Shown here piece by piece: positions 29,606-42,200 of a stretch of 64,000 nucleotides of DNA. Source of the DNA: Lithodes maja (taxonomy: Eukaryota > Arthropoda > Malacostraca > Decapoda > Lithodidae); assembly GCA_037953745.1 (NCBI GenBank), contig JBAKBP010007686.1, positions 33,468-97,467 on the forward strand, given 5' to 3'. The position numbers and the translations under genes were made by a program. Positions within the stretch are counted from its first letter, which is position 1, and the number at the start of each line of letters is the position of its first letter. The notes under the pieces were generated by a model. That model saw only the letters and a program-made list of their open reading frames with translations. It had not been told where the DNA came from and did no database searches.

Positions 29606-30117
29606 CGGGTATTTTGTATGGTACTGTATGTCGGTGAGCTTATGACACTAAGTAACCTACAGCACAGATTCCATCCAATAATATCTTTCCATTGCCACAT
29701 CGGAATTTGTACCCTGCTCTTTAAGATTACCAGGCCAGTAACAAGCCCTCTCCACCACCTACCCTAAATCTAAGAATCTAACTACCTTTTTGTTAAGTTT
29801 CTCCTTGTCCTAATCTAATTCTTAAAAACTAGCTTAACCTAAAATGTTCAGTTCTTATACTAAACTAAATCTAGGAGTAAGAAACTAACTTGTCCTAATA
29901 TGTTAAGATGATCGTTGTTCTAAATTATATCTAAGAAGAGCATAGAAGAGTAGCCGTACGCGTGTTAAACCGTTCAGTGTCAATAACGGAACGCTGAATT
30001 AATAAACCCCTTGTCCTGAGTCAATTTTAGGTTTGAGTCAGGCTTCTCCTTTGTTTTAAAATAAATCTAATAATAAAGCTTACCATCATTTTTCGCACTT
30101 GGAAAAGTAGCTGTATA
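29606..30117. other. AT-rich intron sequence
   Basis: Several CTAAAT/CTTAACCTAA-type words recur around 29760-29940; nothing else recognised. Confidence 0.4.
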
Positions 30118-30121
30118 TTAA

Positions 30122-30719
30122 CCCGAGAGAGGTGAAAATCTTCACAAGAGGTTTGGTGGGCAAAGGCGAAGGTCCTCATAAGATCCAAGGCCTAAAAAAC
30201 GTTAAAAAAACCCAGTGGCACTCAAAACAAAGCAATATGTGATTAGGTGAGATAATTACCCTCCATTACTTACTACCATTCCTAAATATGTGTCCCCCTC
30301 CTCAATTATCACCTATTTTTCCTCTTATTCCCCCTTTTATCGGGTAATTTTTGGCGCGAATTTCCTTCTCGCGGTCTCTATAGCATGGGCGAGGCATCTA
30401 GAGATCCTTGCAACAGAGAGACTTCTAGTTAGAGCCGTCAGTGTCGCTTGATAACTCGGGAGGAGAGGATATATGCCGCAGCGGCTCTCCCCTCATGAAT
30501 TGACCGGTCGGCAATAATATGTCTTTTTCACCCCACAAATACGATTCCCACTTGTTTAATTGCTCTTAAATGTTAATATTTTCATATTACACGTAAAATA
30601 GACGCATATGAATAAGTAATAACGATTTTTATGGTAAAATTACTAATTTCGTCGGGAATGAATCAAAATCCCTCCACATGGTGGGACGTTTCAAATACCC
30701 TAGTCTAGCCTTTGGCGGG
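30122..30719 (+). mobile_element. T2 TTAA element, most complete copy
   Basis: TTAA at 30118-30121 and 30720-30723. Ends CCCGAGAGAGGTG and CCTTTGGCGGG. Contains CACTCAAAACAAAGCAATAT, TCAATTATCACCTATTTTTC and TCGTCGGGAATGAATCAAAA. Its 3' third aligns loosely with T1, so T1 and T2 are probably related. Confidence 0.75.
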
Positions 30720-30723
30720 TTAA

Positions 30724-31208
30724 AGACTGGGAGTTACCTGCTAAGTTTTGTCAAATTCCATGTGCTGTATGGATATTTACAATGAAAAACCCTGATTCGT
30801 CCCAGCAGCTAAAACCTTAAATATTATCTTAAGAGGAAATTCCTGATACGCCAAAACAACAATTGAATATTTGGTTTAGTTTGGATAATCCAAGGAATAT
30901 CGTTGTTTGTGTGTGTGCCAACCAAAGAAAAACCTGAATGTTGAATATGTAAAGAAAGGTCAAATTAAAAAAAAAAAAAAAAAAAACATTGCGATTGTAC
31001 AGTACATTACAATTATGTACACAGCTACGATTTACAATTAATAATATTTAATGCTGTATAGGTTACATATTAACTAATGTTATATACTACCTAAATATAA
31101 GTGTTAACATCACATTCTGTAATATTGTCATTGTCTTATAAATGTAATAATGCCTGTCATGAGTAAGTGTTCCAAACGTTATATTGTTTTCTCTTCCCCG
31201 TGAGGCAG
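30724..31208. other. Intron sequence with an A-run
   Basis: A 20-base-scale A tract at 30967-30986 may be an old retroposon tail; otherwise AT-rich with nothing recognised up to the next acceptor. Confidence 0.4.
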
Positions 31209-31318
31209 GTGTTTCACATTGACAAGATGTTTGAACACGAGCAGTTTGAGCGTCTCAGTTACGTGGACCATGACATCACGCTGCTCAAGCTCCAGCCAAA
31301 GGAAGGACATGGGATTAG
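31209..31318 (+). CDS. Protease gene exon: catalytic aspartate
   Basis: Acceptor TTCCCCGTGAGGCAG and donor GTGAGATT; 36 codons plus AG. The product begins VFHIDKMFEHEQFERLSYVD and continues HDITLLKLQPKEGHGIR. DHDITLLKL corresponds to the DxDIALL strand that supplies Asp102 of the triad. The leftover AG joins A at 38785 to form Arg. Confidence 0.87.
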
Positions 31319-31432
31319 GTGAGATTCTTTGTGTTGTGTTAACCCTTTCATAAATTAGGATGCTTTTTCCACTTTATTAATTAGAAGCTGTGTTCAGCTT
31401 TGCAAGGCTTCCAAGAATAAAAAAGGTAAACT

Positions 31433-31530
31433 GTCTTCGTGGCGCAATGCATAAGTGTATTGATTTTCGGTGTAAGCGTCCTGGGTTCGAGTCCCCGGAC
31501 TGCCACATGTGTTTGTTAATTTCATTAATC
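31433..31530 (+). repeat. tRNA-like sequence, probably SINE head
   Basis: CGTGGCGCAATGCATAAGTG and CTGGGTTCGAGTCC resemble Pol III A and B boxes, with a loop that could present TCG (Arg). The acceptor and anticodon stems pair poorly, so it is not a functional tRNA gene. Similar B-box and 3' sequence occurs at 48535-48600. Confidence 0.4.
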
Positions 31531-31586
31531 GAGTCTAGGAGTAAAGTTGGTTGGTGGAGAGAACATAATAGTATAATTATATCCAT

Positions 31587-32690
31587 GTTATGCCACGTTT
31601 CTAAGAAACGTGGTATATTCTGATTACTATCCCCGGACTGGGAATGTAGTTATCTTCAATTAAGGAGCTCTCGACTGAGCGAGGACTGACCTTGTTTCCC
31701 CAAATTAACACATATATAACAGGCAATAGACATAAAACACATGACAAAATTACACAGGTTTTTATTCTTAATAACTAGGAAACATGGGCATTAAAATAGT
31801 ATGTTGGTAATGGTAAATATTTTCGCTTATAAGTTAGACAATAATTAAATAATATTAAATGAAGACAGTTGGTCTTAGCCAATAGTATCGTCCTTAAAAG
31901 ATAGCAGAGTACGCGGCAAATTATAATAGCAATATGAATTGATTCAAGTATACACAATGAATAAGAATTTGAATAACTGGCTCGAGATAAATGAAGGACG
32001 CACTGATTTTATATACCGATATGATAACAAACAAAGATAACAAGACTAAGTTCTTCAAGCAACGAAATTAGTTAAAGACCAAATGAACACAATATTCACT
32101 AACTTATTACACACTGTCTAAATGAAGTGACTGAAAAGTATTTAACTCTCCCTTTAGATTTAACTATCTTGATATGATCCCAAGTGATAGTAAACGTATA
32201 AACGCAGATCTGCACGAAGATTCTCGGATGACGTGTAAGGTGCATGCATCAATAAATATAATAACAATATATGTATATCACTTCTCCTGTGAGTTGCGGG
32301 AGCCCGGACCCGAAAAAATATACATATGTGTTATCGGTGTAGGATAGGTGTGTATTGTTTCCCAACAAACTGGACAATGTTTATTAAAGGATATGGAAAC
32401 AGAAAGTACGTTTCCGGAGAGGTTTACTTTAAATTAAAAACTAGAACTTGACATATCTGTGTCTAAACCCTCAATATAATCACTGTTACCACTACGAAAC
32501 AGAGAGGCACTTAAAGGAGTCAGTTTAGATGAGGGCCGGGTAGAACGAGTTGAGACACTGGTTTGAATTTAAGTTCCGGGACGTCTGGACACAACGTCAG
32601 GTAAGGAGACAGGGCACGCGTCACTTATGTCCCTCTCACGCTCACGGTCTAGGTTCTGGGCCGAATAACTTCAATATTTTCTTTACTCGA
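31587..32690 (-). repeat. LTR-like block A
   Basis: Begins TGTTATGCCACGTTT, shared with 50393; both are followed by a hyphenated ACAAAATACACATGA/ACAGGTTTTTATTC region whose reverse complement gives an AATAAA signal. No matching partner LTR flanks a full element. The right limit is approximate. Confidence 0.4.
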
Positions 32691-34140
32691 TCACTCTCTC
32701 TCCTCGTCTTCTGGCTGGCTCTCAGACACTCACTCACGCTGTACCTGTGGGTTTTGTCTAACTTTTCCCTTACTCTAAGATCAACAAAAGTCTTTCCAGG
32801 AGTAAGAGGCAAGCTAGACTTATTAGTAGTGGTACTTTGCAAATGATCACACACTGGCTTAACTTCATCTTTAGTACTGGACAAAGTAGGGCAAGAATGA
32901 GACTGTTCAGAAAGCTTGTGGGGGTCCTCACAACAAGTACTGTGTTGTAAGATAATTCTGGCCTTAGAGTGTTGGGGTGGATTCGTACTCAAAACACTGA
33001 GCTCATTAGGTGATATTACAGATCTTGGAGGATCATAAAAACTCCTGCACTTCTGAGTTACGTCTAAATTGTTAAACAGAGCAATTGCTCGACCGGTACT
33101 CGAACCTAGTCGATTCAGTGTTCCTCGGCCTCCAGCGTTGTAACTGGGTGACTCTACTGTAAACACCTAAATTGTCTATTACAACAAGCCTCAGCGTTTG
33201 TAATTGTCCTTTCTACCCTAGGACTACTTGGAAAGGATTCAAAAATTGAATCTAAGCCAGCAGGCTGAATGCTTGCTGATGGGTTGGTCAGCGTGAGTAG
33301 TGACTTGTTTTTCTGTGGTGTCTTGTGCACGGGCATCAAGGACATAGTAGGCATTTCGTTTTTTCGTGAGGAACAAGGTACACGTGTTGCAATTAGCATT
33401 TCAGGTAGGTTGAGTAGTCGTGCAGGCGGCGGAATTGGGTTGGTGTCTGAGAGCAGGGAGAATTGGCAAATATTCAAGGTAGAAGTGGGTTGCATTTTCC
33501 CGAAATCTCGTAAGTTATTTCGACTCCCTTGATTATGATGATTTGGTCTGTGAGCAACTTCTGGGTAGTTTTTTTGGATACACGCTGTGAAGGCCTGGTC
33601 ATAACTGTAACTGAGTTGAGAGGTTTGCAGTAAAGTTTGTCTGGGGGCCTTGAAGGGTGGAGGTGTCTGGGGCAGCTGCGCCCTCGTGGATATCGTATTT
33701 TCGTTTTTTATGTGGGGAGCGAGGTGAGGTACCCTGTTTCTTGTTGTTTCTCTGGATGCACGCCCTTGGGTCGGATGTGTGGGCGGACATTGGTGTATCT
33801 TGGGCGTGAGTTACAGTCGTGGTGAGGGAAAAGGTGTTTTCTGGTGAATCGGCAGGCTTTGGTTTGGGCAGATTTAAATGGTTTCCCCTGTCCGATACAT
33901 TTTCTCTAGAGCCTCCTTCTGCTAGTAAGTAACTGGATATGCTCGCCTCCTTGCGTGGTGGTCCGCCATCTTGTTTTCAGCGCCGTTCGCCGCCATGTTC
34001 TGTCCGCTGGTATTGTAGCTATTGCTTTCTCGTATACTAGCAACACGAGACGGCAGGACTGAAGTGACGGTTGAGGTCGTTGATGGCTGGCAGTGAGGTA
34101 TTGGGTTATTTTCCTCCCGTCGCATCTCAATCCATTAACT
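32642..34140 (-). pseudogene. Gag-like low-complexity relic next to LTR-like block A
   Basis: Minus-strand frames: NNKKQGTSPRSPHKKRKYD at about 33740-33690, and a 174-codon frame ending KSSLPLTPGKTF..KKILKLFGPEPRP at 32642. They are Ser/Thr/Pro/Lys-rich, in different frames, with no zinc knuckle or protease motif. A weakly similar end (LLLSCPPMPGNTLSISSVGD) occurs near 51920. The order suggests a non-autonomous LTR element; this is inference. Confidence 0.35.
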
Positions 34141-34289
34141 CAATGACTTACAAAGGTTTTTCCTAAACTAATAACAGCCTACTGATAGCCAAAATAAAAG
34201 GAAGAAAGGCATATTATCACACTTACCTCCTTACTAACTTCATGGATTCCACACCATTGATATATAAATATATACAATTTAGTATATTT

Positions 34290-35182
34290 GTTTTCACTAT
34301 GGATGAGGGAAACAAAAAGCAAAACTGCCTGTGATGAGTGCCTCCCCCAGAGTTGAAAGAGTGACAGGGCCAAACTCAAGGATTGTTCAATCCAAATTGC
34401 CTGGACACACAGACTTGAAGCAATTTAAGTAATAGGATGAGGGAAAGATGGATTCAGGGAGAGAGTTCCAGAGCTCAGTTGTTAAATAGAAGAAAGATGG
34501 GGAAATTAGTTTCACTCTTGGGTTGGAGAATTGCACTGAGTAGGGGTGGGAAAGTGTTGCAAGGCGGGTGTTACGTTCTCTACGTAGAGGAGGTGGTATA
34601 CTCTGAGAGAGCTCCGACGAACACTGATTATTGTAGGCCTAATAGCAGTAGAATAGCGAGAAAGATGCAACATTACGGCAAAGAGAGAGAGATTGCAAAG
34701 AGTCGCTGAGTGGACGTGAAATAATAAGACGAAAAGCACCTAGCCAAAAACCTCTCCAACAATTTCACTTCCTCGTCTTTCCCTCCCCTTTTCCATTCTG
34801 ACGATACCACTGTTACCTCTTCCTCTGACAAAGCTGAAATCTTTGCTCAAACTTTCATTAAAAACTTCACCTTGGATGATTCTGGCGTTACTCCTACCTC
34901 TCCACCCCCTCTCACTTACTTATTCCCAATATCATAAGCTCTTCTAAGGATGTACTTTCTGCCCTCTCTGTGATTAATACTAAAACGGCGTACAGACCGG
35001 ACGGTGTTCCTCCTGTTGTACTCAAAAACTGTTCTTTCATGCCGACTCCTTGCCTAGGCAAACTTTCGTCTCGGTCTTTCCTCTAACGTCTTTCCTTATT
35101 GTTGGAAGTTTGCTCTCATTCAACCTGTCCCAAAGAAGGGTGACCGCTCTCAACCCTCCAACTACCATCCAATTGCTAGCAT
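34290..35182 (-). mobile_element. J1 LINE copy with inverted 5' segment
   Basis: 34290-34739 is J1 3' sequence on the minus strand (3' UTR, C-terminal RT), while 34740-35182 is J1 sequence on the plus strand matching 12876-13318. The intervening ~1 kb of J1 is absent. The layout is that of twin priming. More diverged than the other J1 copies, with deletions breaking the frame. Confidence 0.8.
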
Positions 35183-35480
35183 TACACCAGTGAGGTCCGA
35201 TGCTCACAGAAATAAGCTCGATGCTATCAAAACCCCAGTGAGGCTCAAGGCTCACCCATTGGTTTCTGAAATTAAAGGAAGCGGTTCAAGACCTTCCAAG
35301 AAGAAAACGTCCTAAGACTCTACAATAATTAAAGAAAGTAGTCGAGACCTTCCAAGACAATGACGTCCCAAATCTTTACAATTATTAAAGGAAGCAGTTC
35401 GAAACCTTCCACAGTGCTTAATGTTATCAAGACCCCCAATAGTTACACCTCAGTGAAGTCCCCCCTTAAAACTTCAATCG
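35183..35480. repeat. Local degenerate direct repeats
   Basis: AATTAAAGGAAGCGGTTC, AATTAAAGAAAGTAGTCG and TATTAAAGGAAGCAGTTCG recur about every 65 bp with GACCTTCCAAG, and CCAGTGAGG..GCTCAC recurs twice. Origin unknown. Confidence 0.5.
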
Positions 35481-35903
35481 TGAGATAATCGTTGAGTCCT
35501 CCCCTAGGCTACTCCTGGAAAATCACTTTAAAGAAACAACGTAACTCCGTCTGTCTCGTATGTTCGAGTGCCTATACTTATGTACCTGTTTAATTCCACT
35601 TGGAAAACACAACACACGATTCTGTCCTTGCTATCCCCTTATTATATAGTTATTCTTATAGTTTTGTATTGTTGGACACTCTGGAGTCAACATAGTTAAA
35701 GGTATTAAATAGTATGAAATTAATATCTACACCACAACACGATAAGTTACACCATTCCTTAAAAGTTATTTCTAGATACGTTACCCGTCCTACGCAGTCA
35801 AGAACGTACTTCGGGTGTATAAGAAAATAACCTAACTCCTTTCTCTATAATTCAGGCACGTGGGCAGACTAAGTTGCTTGTGTTAATATTCAGTCTTCAT
35901 TAA

Positions 35904-36108
35904 CCCCTTCTGTACCGGCGACGTCATTTTCATATTATTCTAGCTCTATTTAGACGATTTTATTAAGTTGAAGAAGGGCTTCCAGCAAAAAGGGCTTCGA
36001 ACTATCTTAATTATCCCTTTTTACTACCACAGATCCTTCTTAAGCTGCACAAAATCGTCTAAATATAGCTAGAAGAAAATTAAAAAGACATCGCCGGTAC
36101 AGAAGGGG
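35904..36108. mobile_element. T5 TTAA palindromic MITE, copy 2
   Basis: TTAA at 35900-35903 and 36109-36112. Ends CCCCTTCTGTACCGGCGAC and CGCCGGTACAGAAGGGG. TTTAGACGATTTTATT pairs with AAAATCGTCTAAAT. The best-preserved T5 copy. Confidence 0.8.
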
Positions 36109-36787
36109 TTAATTAAGTTCCTGCAGTGTACTTGCGAGACCATTTCCATGATATATGATTGTACATCTTTGTCATACTTCTATTTCTCTTTTCAGTATAT
36201 GTTAGTCAGAGTCTAATTATAGCTTAGTTCATGAATTCATATTATTGCTAACTGAAACTTATGTATGTAACATCTCGAGTACAGAAATTCATATTTTGTT
36301 TAAATATAATGTAGTCTTGTGCTGATTTGTATAACTCATCCTGTATTCGTACTCTGCATGTATATTGAACTATTGATTTCTCCACGTTTGTTTTGTCTAG
36401 CATAACATTATGACAAAGAGGGAGATGTAAACCGAGAGAGAGAGGTGGAAGGATGGAGTTAAGAAGTATATGCGTGAAAGTGGTGCTGGATGGTAGGAGG
36501 GGCGTCAACTGACTGGGGACAGAGGTGCATGGGGGTGATTCGTTCGTGGCCAACCCTTCGGGGATCACGACGTCCGGCAATAGCCAGCTAGATAGATAAC
36601 ATTATACTGTGTCAAAGTATATATGGTTAGATATAGCAAGTAAGCTACTATATGTTGTGTCAAAAGATAAATTATTAGGTATAGTAAGAGAGCTTCTATT
36701 GTCTGTGTGAGGTGGTAAGATATATATTATGGCTATGTATAGTTGGTGAGGTACTGTACTAGCTACTGGGTGTATGGTACTATTTAA

Positions 36788-36994
36788 CCCTTTGAGTACC
36801 AGCGACGTGTGTTATATTTCATTCCAGCTATATTTAGACGATATTATTCAGCTAAAGGGGAGTCTGTGGTAGTTGAAAGGGTTGGTTGAGATAGTTTGAA
36901 ACTTAAATATTGCGAGAGGTCCTTCCTATTCTGAATATAATCGTCTAATCATTACCAGAACATAATTAAAAGGTTGTCACCGGTACTGAATGGG
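36788..36994. mobile_element. T5 TTAA palindromic MITE, copy 3
   Basis: TTAA at 36784-36787 and 36995-36998. Ends CCCTTTGAGTACCAGCGAC and CACCGGTACTGAATGGG. Confidence 0.7.
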
Positions 36995-37424
36995 TTAACA
37001 TATTGTGTGTGATGTGTATGGAACTTATAAGTACACAAGATGTATGGTGATGAGAGCGGCTAACTGGGGGAGGCGACTGATAATACCTTTTACAAGTGTC
37101 TTGGAAACCGCTAACCTGATAACTTATGTTATCTGTGTGGGAAATGTACTGCTTTATGATCGTGAGTTATGAGCAATTCAAGAGGAAGATACCTGTAGGC
37201 TTAAAGGGAAACTGCAGTATAAAATTAGAAAAAAACATATGACGTAGGCCATGAATAAAAAATCATAAATGTAAAAATCTCATCGTAAATGGCTGGTGGA
37301 TAACAAAGATAAACACTCTTAATAAACTCATCATTTTCACCTGCTTAATTAGGTGGAGCTCAACTTCCGGGTAGTGTGGAGAGAGAGGGGGGGGGTCATT
37401 GTGTGGCATCATAAGACTTCAGAT

Positions 37425-38335
37425 GTAGGCTTTTGAAACACTACTCCTCCTAAATGGCTGCTCCCATGACATTGAACACCAAGACCAAAGGTGTTCACAG
37501 AGCCTAAATGAACAAAGTGAACCTGCTGTATTTCTGCTACTCTCACTTAGTTGTTGTTGTTGTTGTTCCCCAAGCTGCCTGGCCGAAGAGCCCCAAGGCC
37601 CCGAGCAAGGCCAAGGCCATAACCGGGTGCCCCCACAGAACCCTCCCTGCCGACCACAACAAAGCCTGGGTGACCGAAGCCACTCCATGGCGGGGAGCTG
37701 AGGAGGGTGCGGAAACGTCCGGGAAACCAAAGCCCCACCCAGGGCCCTGTACCCCTCAGCAATTATGAAGAGAAAGTTGAGGGGCAAAGGAAAAATGTGA
37801 CGCTTTGGCTTCCAATCTTGGTAGATTGGGAGGTCAATCCACGGAAGAGACGCCGTCACTTGAGATCTAGAAAATATATAAGTAAAAGGAACAGTCAGAG
37901 TAAACTATGGGTATGGCAGAGATCGCTCAGTTCTCACTCTGATAGACCAGCCCATCACCATACTTTCAGTAGGTCGTTTTGCTGTGTTTGTCGTCTCTTA
38001 AACCTTTGATGCACTACTCGTAAACGGCTGCTCCCATGCCATTGAACACAAAGCCCAAAGTTGTTCGCAGAGCCAAAATGAACAAAGCGAACCTGCTGGA
38101 TTTCCGCTACCAACTATGGTGACTCTTGCACTGCAAGATTGTCTTTTATTTTATATTTTTGTCATCTCTGGAACCTTTGACGCACTACTACTCCTAAACG
38201 GCTGCCTCCACAACATTGAACACCAAGACCAAAGTTGCTTGTAGAGCCAAAATGAACCAAGTGGACTTGCTGGATTTCTGCTACCAACTGTAGTGGCTCT
38301 TGCACCGCGAGGCTCTCTAAAACGGGATGTAGTGG
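37425..38335 (+). repeat. Three-copy tandem block, first copy split
   Basis: CACTACTCCTCCTAAATGGC, CACTACTCGTAAACGGCTGC and CACTACTACTCCTAAACGGC each lead into CCATTGAACAC, AAATGAAC(A/C)AAG and TGCTGGATTTC-type blocks. Copy 1 is interrupted by the retroposon at 37551. No function recognised. Confidence 0.6.
37551..37960 (-). mobile_element. Short retroposon with (AAC)n tail, copy 2
   Basis: Same unit as 1004-1411, (GTT)n on the plus strand, then CCAAGCTGCCTGGCCGAAGA, through CTCTGATAGACCAG. The minus frame MTASLPWIDLPIY remains open. No clear target duplication here. Confidence 0.65.
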
Positions 38336-38395
38336 AATCGGGATGTAGCGGATTTATCCAACCTTAATCTATTAATATAATGCAGAGACAAGCTT

Positions 38396-38606
38396 TAGGT
38401 AGCGCCAACGACCTTGACAATAATCTTCACCCCTTAACTCCTTTTAACTCGAAATGAATGAAAACAATCGGGCTGACGTTTTTATCATTTAGGAAGAGTC
38501 CACCAGGAAATAGGTGTTGATATTTAAAGCCAATTTGCTCTAGGCCCTTTTGAGTTACAGAGAGGTCAGGGATCAAGATTATTGTAAAGTTCGTTGGCGC
38601 TATCTA
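38396..38606. mobile_element. 211-bp TA-flanked MITE, copy 2
   Basis: Same length and ends as 2666-2876 (TAGGTAGCGCCAACGACC on the left, GTTCGTTGGCGCTATCTA on the right) with scattered substitutions. Confidence 0.75.
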
Positions 38607-38784
38607 TAGTTTAATATTGTTTGAGCAATTATCGAGAAATCAGCTAATATGGGAGTGAATTTACCGCCATCTGAAAACAAAGAGACTATAGGGTTGAATG
38701 ACCTGATGTTGAATTGGCCAGCACGGAACTGACCAACCACAGAAAAGGCTAAATATTTTGTTTTCTTTTCCTGACCTGTTGTAG

Positions 38785-38893
38785 ATTTGGTCCCCGTGTG
38801 AAGGCCCTGTGTCTGCCCAACCTGGAGGATCGGTACGAGGACCTTGAGGACTGCACCATCATAGGCTGGGGGCCCATGATCAAGTTCACCAAG
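38785..38893 (+). CDS. Protease gene exon: middle of trypsin-like domain
   Basis: Acceptor TGACCTGTTGTAG and donor GTAGGTA. The product is FGPRVKALCLPNLEDRYEDL then EDCTIIGWGPMIKFTK. ALCLP carries Cys122, which links heavy and light chains in two-chain proteases; EDC is Cys136 and IIGWG matches the conserved ITGWG. Ends in phase 0 and joins LEDRPREG. Confidence 0.87.
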
Positions 38894-39094
38894 GTAGGTA
38901 CGGTGGCACTAATAAGTCATGTCTCAGCTGTCATTACGTTTGGCTCGATCTGTGCTGTATTAATGTCTGTCAGATGTTGAATAGGGTTGGTAAGTGTAGG
39001 AACATGTTGGTATATAAACTCAAAAAGAAAAAAAATCATGTGTAAATATTGCCGATACCAATTATTGATCAAAACATAATAATACGATTTCACT

Positions 39095-39227
39095 TGATAT
39101 TTGCTCTTTACACCTATTTCCTGGTTCTTTAATATTCACATGTTCATTATACAAGTAAAATATGCACATAAGGAGCAGTAATATTGCTTTGTATGGTAAA
39201 AATTACAAATGTTGACCGAATTGATCT
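39095..39227 (+). mobile_element. T2 fragment, plus orientation
   Basis: ATTCACATGTTCATTATACAA and AGTAAAATATGCACATAAGG match the T2 3' region. It ends at TTAA 39228-39231, where another T2 in minus orientation begins. Confidence 0.45.
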
Positions 39228-39296
39228 TTAACTCATAAACTGCGAAGCTATGGTAGTTTAAACCGTCCCGCCAAGCGAAGGTATTTGGTTCTATTA

Positions 39297-42200
39297 CATA
39301 CATACATACATAAAATTTTAAGACTGAGCGCTCCACACATACGTGCAGTTTCAGTCTCTTGTCCTAATGGCAGCGTTCCAGGCATTTTGTCAAGTTTTTG
39401 GATTTAAGATCGGCACGTATAGTCCGATCACAGGTCTTCCTCGGTCCACCCCTTGGTGCAGCTCCCTCCACAATCACAGACCTGCATCTTTTCACCCGAT
39501 TTTGTTCATCCATTCTCTCCACATGTCCATACCATCCCAGTCTACTTGTACGCATCTCCTCACTAATACTCTTTATACCTAAACGTCTCCTCAACTAATC
39601 ATTTGTTATTCTATCCCGCAGCCTGGCCCCACACATCCATTTCACCATTCTCATCTCATTACGTTCCATTCTGTTGACATCCTCTACTTTAACAGCCCAT
39701 GTTTCTGAGGCATACGTCATTGCACTTTTAACACATGAGGCATACACCTTTCCCTTCAGGGGGAGAGGCATTCTTTTCATAGTCAGAATTGGCAGCAGTT
39801 CTCTGAACTTCCCCCAGCCACATCTAATTCTAGCAACAGTGGCAGCCTTGGCCCCACCACCAGCAGAGATGGTATCTCCAAGGTAACAAAACTTGTCCAC
39901 CAGCTCCAATGACTCATTTCCAAAATTCACAGCCACAGGATAGTCATTTAACACAAGCTCACCTTTGCACACTACGCACTCAAATTTCTCGATTTTGGAC
40001 TTATCCTTCGGCAGGGGTCCTTTTATTCTACTGCAGCGCTTACTCCCATAGTGCACCCAACATCGACAGATGCTACATCGAATCGAGTTAGCGCCCATAC
40101 CCTTTCCACACACTGCACATGGGTATGCACCGCTCTTTTCCACATTGCCTCGTCTCAATCTACAATGCATAACCTTGGTTTTATTAATATTGACTCTTAA
40201 ACCCTTGCTCGCCATGCCCTCTCTCCATCTTCTGAATTTGGCCTCGGCATCTTGCACATTGCAACGTCCCAAAGCTGCTCGTCGGTGCAGCTTTTTCTTT
40301 AGCAATATAAGGGGACTTCACTCTAACATCAATTCTGTACACCAATTTCTTCAAGCAGAATCCCCTACTCTCCTTTTTTTGACAGAGACTCGAGTAACAT
40401 CCACATCTGACACGTCTAGATTTAATTTTCCAGGTTATCAACTGCTCCAAATTTTCAGACCTAAAGGAGGTGTATGTTGCTTCGCAAAATCTGAAATTGC
40501 CCTGGAGGAGGTTAGTAGTTTCAATTGTCCCTATTTTGATTATTCTATATACAAATTAATTTCTGCTGGTAAATTTAAATACATATGTTGCATCTACAGT
40601 TCCCCAAATACTCCTCCAGAGCAAAGTCTTTTTGATTCTCTGTCCTCACAACTCAGTGTCCTCAACTTAAATGCTTCTTCTGAAATCACTGTGTTGGGTG
40701 ATTTTAATGTCCATAATGTTGAATGGCTCACTCATTCAGCCAGGACTGATGATGCTGGTCTTGAATGTGAGCTATTTGCAGACTCATTTAATCTCACTCA
40801 ACTAGTCAACCAACCCACCCGTGTACCAGATAATCCTAATCATAATTCCCACCTACTGGACTTATTTTTAACAACCCATTCAGAAAATTATGATGTTACA
40901 GTGAGGTCCCCGCTTGGATCTTCTGATCACTGTCTGATACAGGCCACCTGTCTATCACCTACCACACCTTCCCACTCTGAACCTGTTTTGGTGACTAAAT
41001 GGCATTACGATAGGGCAGACTGGGAGGGTCTTCAAGGTTTCTTTATTGATATTCCCTGGACCTCTTTCTTTTCTAATGATGCACACTCCACCTTGAGCCA
41101 CATACAAGATTTTGTAAAAATTGGAATGGAAACTTTTATTCCTCATCAAAAGTACAGTAAAAGATCTAATTCACCTAAATGGTTTGACCATAATTGTGCT
41201 AGAGTAACTGAACAAAAAGCAATAGCCTACAATGCATACACAAGATAAAAAACACATGAAGCCTTTAATTACTTTAGAAACATCAGAAATCATGCCAAAA
41301 CTGTATTAAACCTAACTAAATCAAACTTTCTCCACAAGCAGGCAAATAAACTTCTAAATAATCCAAATGATAACAAAATATTTTGGTCTACTCTTAACTC
41401 ACTTAAATCCAACTTCACTACTGCTTCATCCATTCCACCATTAAAATCTCCGACTGGCAATCTTGTAAGTGACCCACGAGGTAAAGCTAACCTTCTTGCG
41501 GATATTTTCTCCACCAACTCAACCTTAGATGAAATAAATCAAGATGTCCCTGTACTTAATTTTAATTCGCCTGAAATTCCCTCACTTAAGATCCACACCA
41601 GACATGTCAAAACTATTTTGCAGAATCTCTCGGTACATAAGGCTCCTGGTCCAGATGAAATTCCTCCAATAGTACTTAAGAATTGCTCCTTGGTGCTCGC
41701 TCCTGTATTGGCAAAAAATTTCCGTCTGTGTACTCATACCTCATGCTTCCCAGTACCCTGGAAAGAAGCAAACATCCATCCAGTTCCTAAAAAAGGTGCC
41801 TCTTCAGATCCATCAAACTATAGACCAATAGCTATAACTTCCACTCTTGGTAAAGTCTTTGAAATTATATTAAATAATCACATAATTAAGCATCTTGAGA
41901 ATAATAAATTAATCAGTGATAGGCAATATGGTTTTAGACATGTCGATCAACTGCAGACATGCTTTGCCTTCTTACGCATCAAATCAACCAAGCTACAGAC
42001 CAACATGGTGAAACACATACAATAGCACTGGATATATCAAAGGCATTTGATAGAGTCTGGCATCAATCCTTATTGTCGAAGATGTCACACTACGGCCTTG
42101 CATCATTAGTTCCACTAATTTCTTCTTATCTTCATAACAGAAAAATACGTGTAATGGTAGATGGCCTTTATTCTCAATTTCACTCAATAAATGCTGGTGT

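Noticed and set aside
31433..31510. tRNA gene (possible Arg-TCG)
   Set aside because: A and B boxes are recognisable, but the acceptor, anticodon and T stems contain mismatches; a SINE head or pseudo-tRNA fits better.
40070..40300. N-terminal extension of the Jockey-like endonuclease frame
   Set aside because: The first ~77 codons read antisense through the RTE-like LINE; the Jockey-like element begins near 40300.
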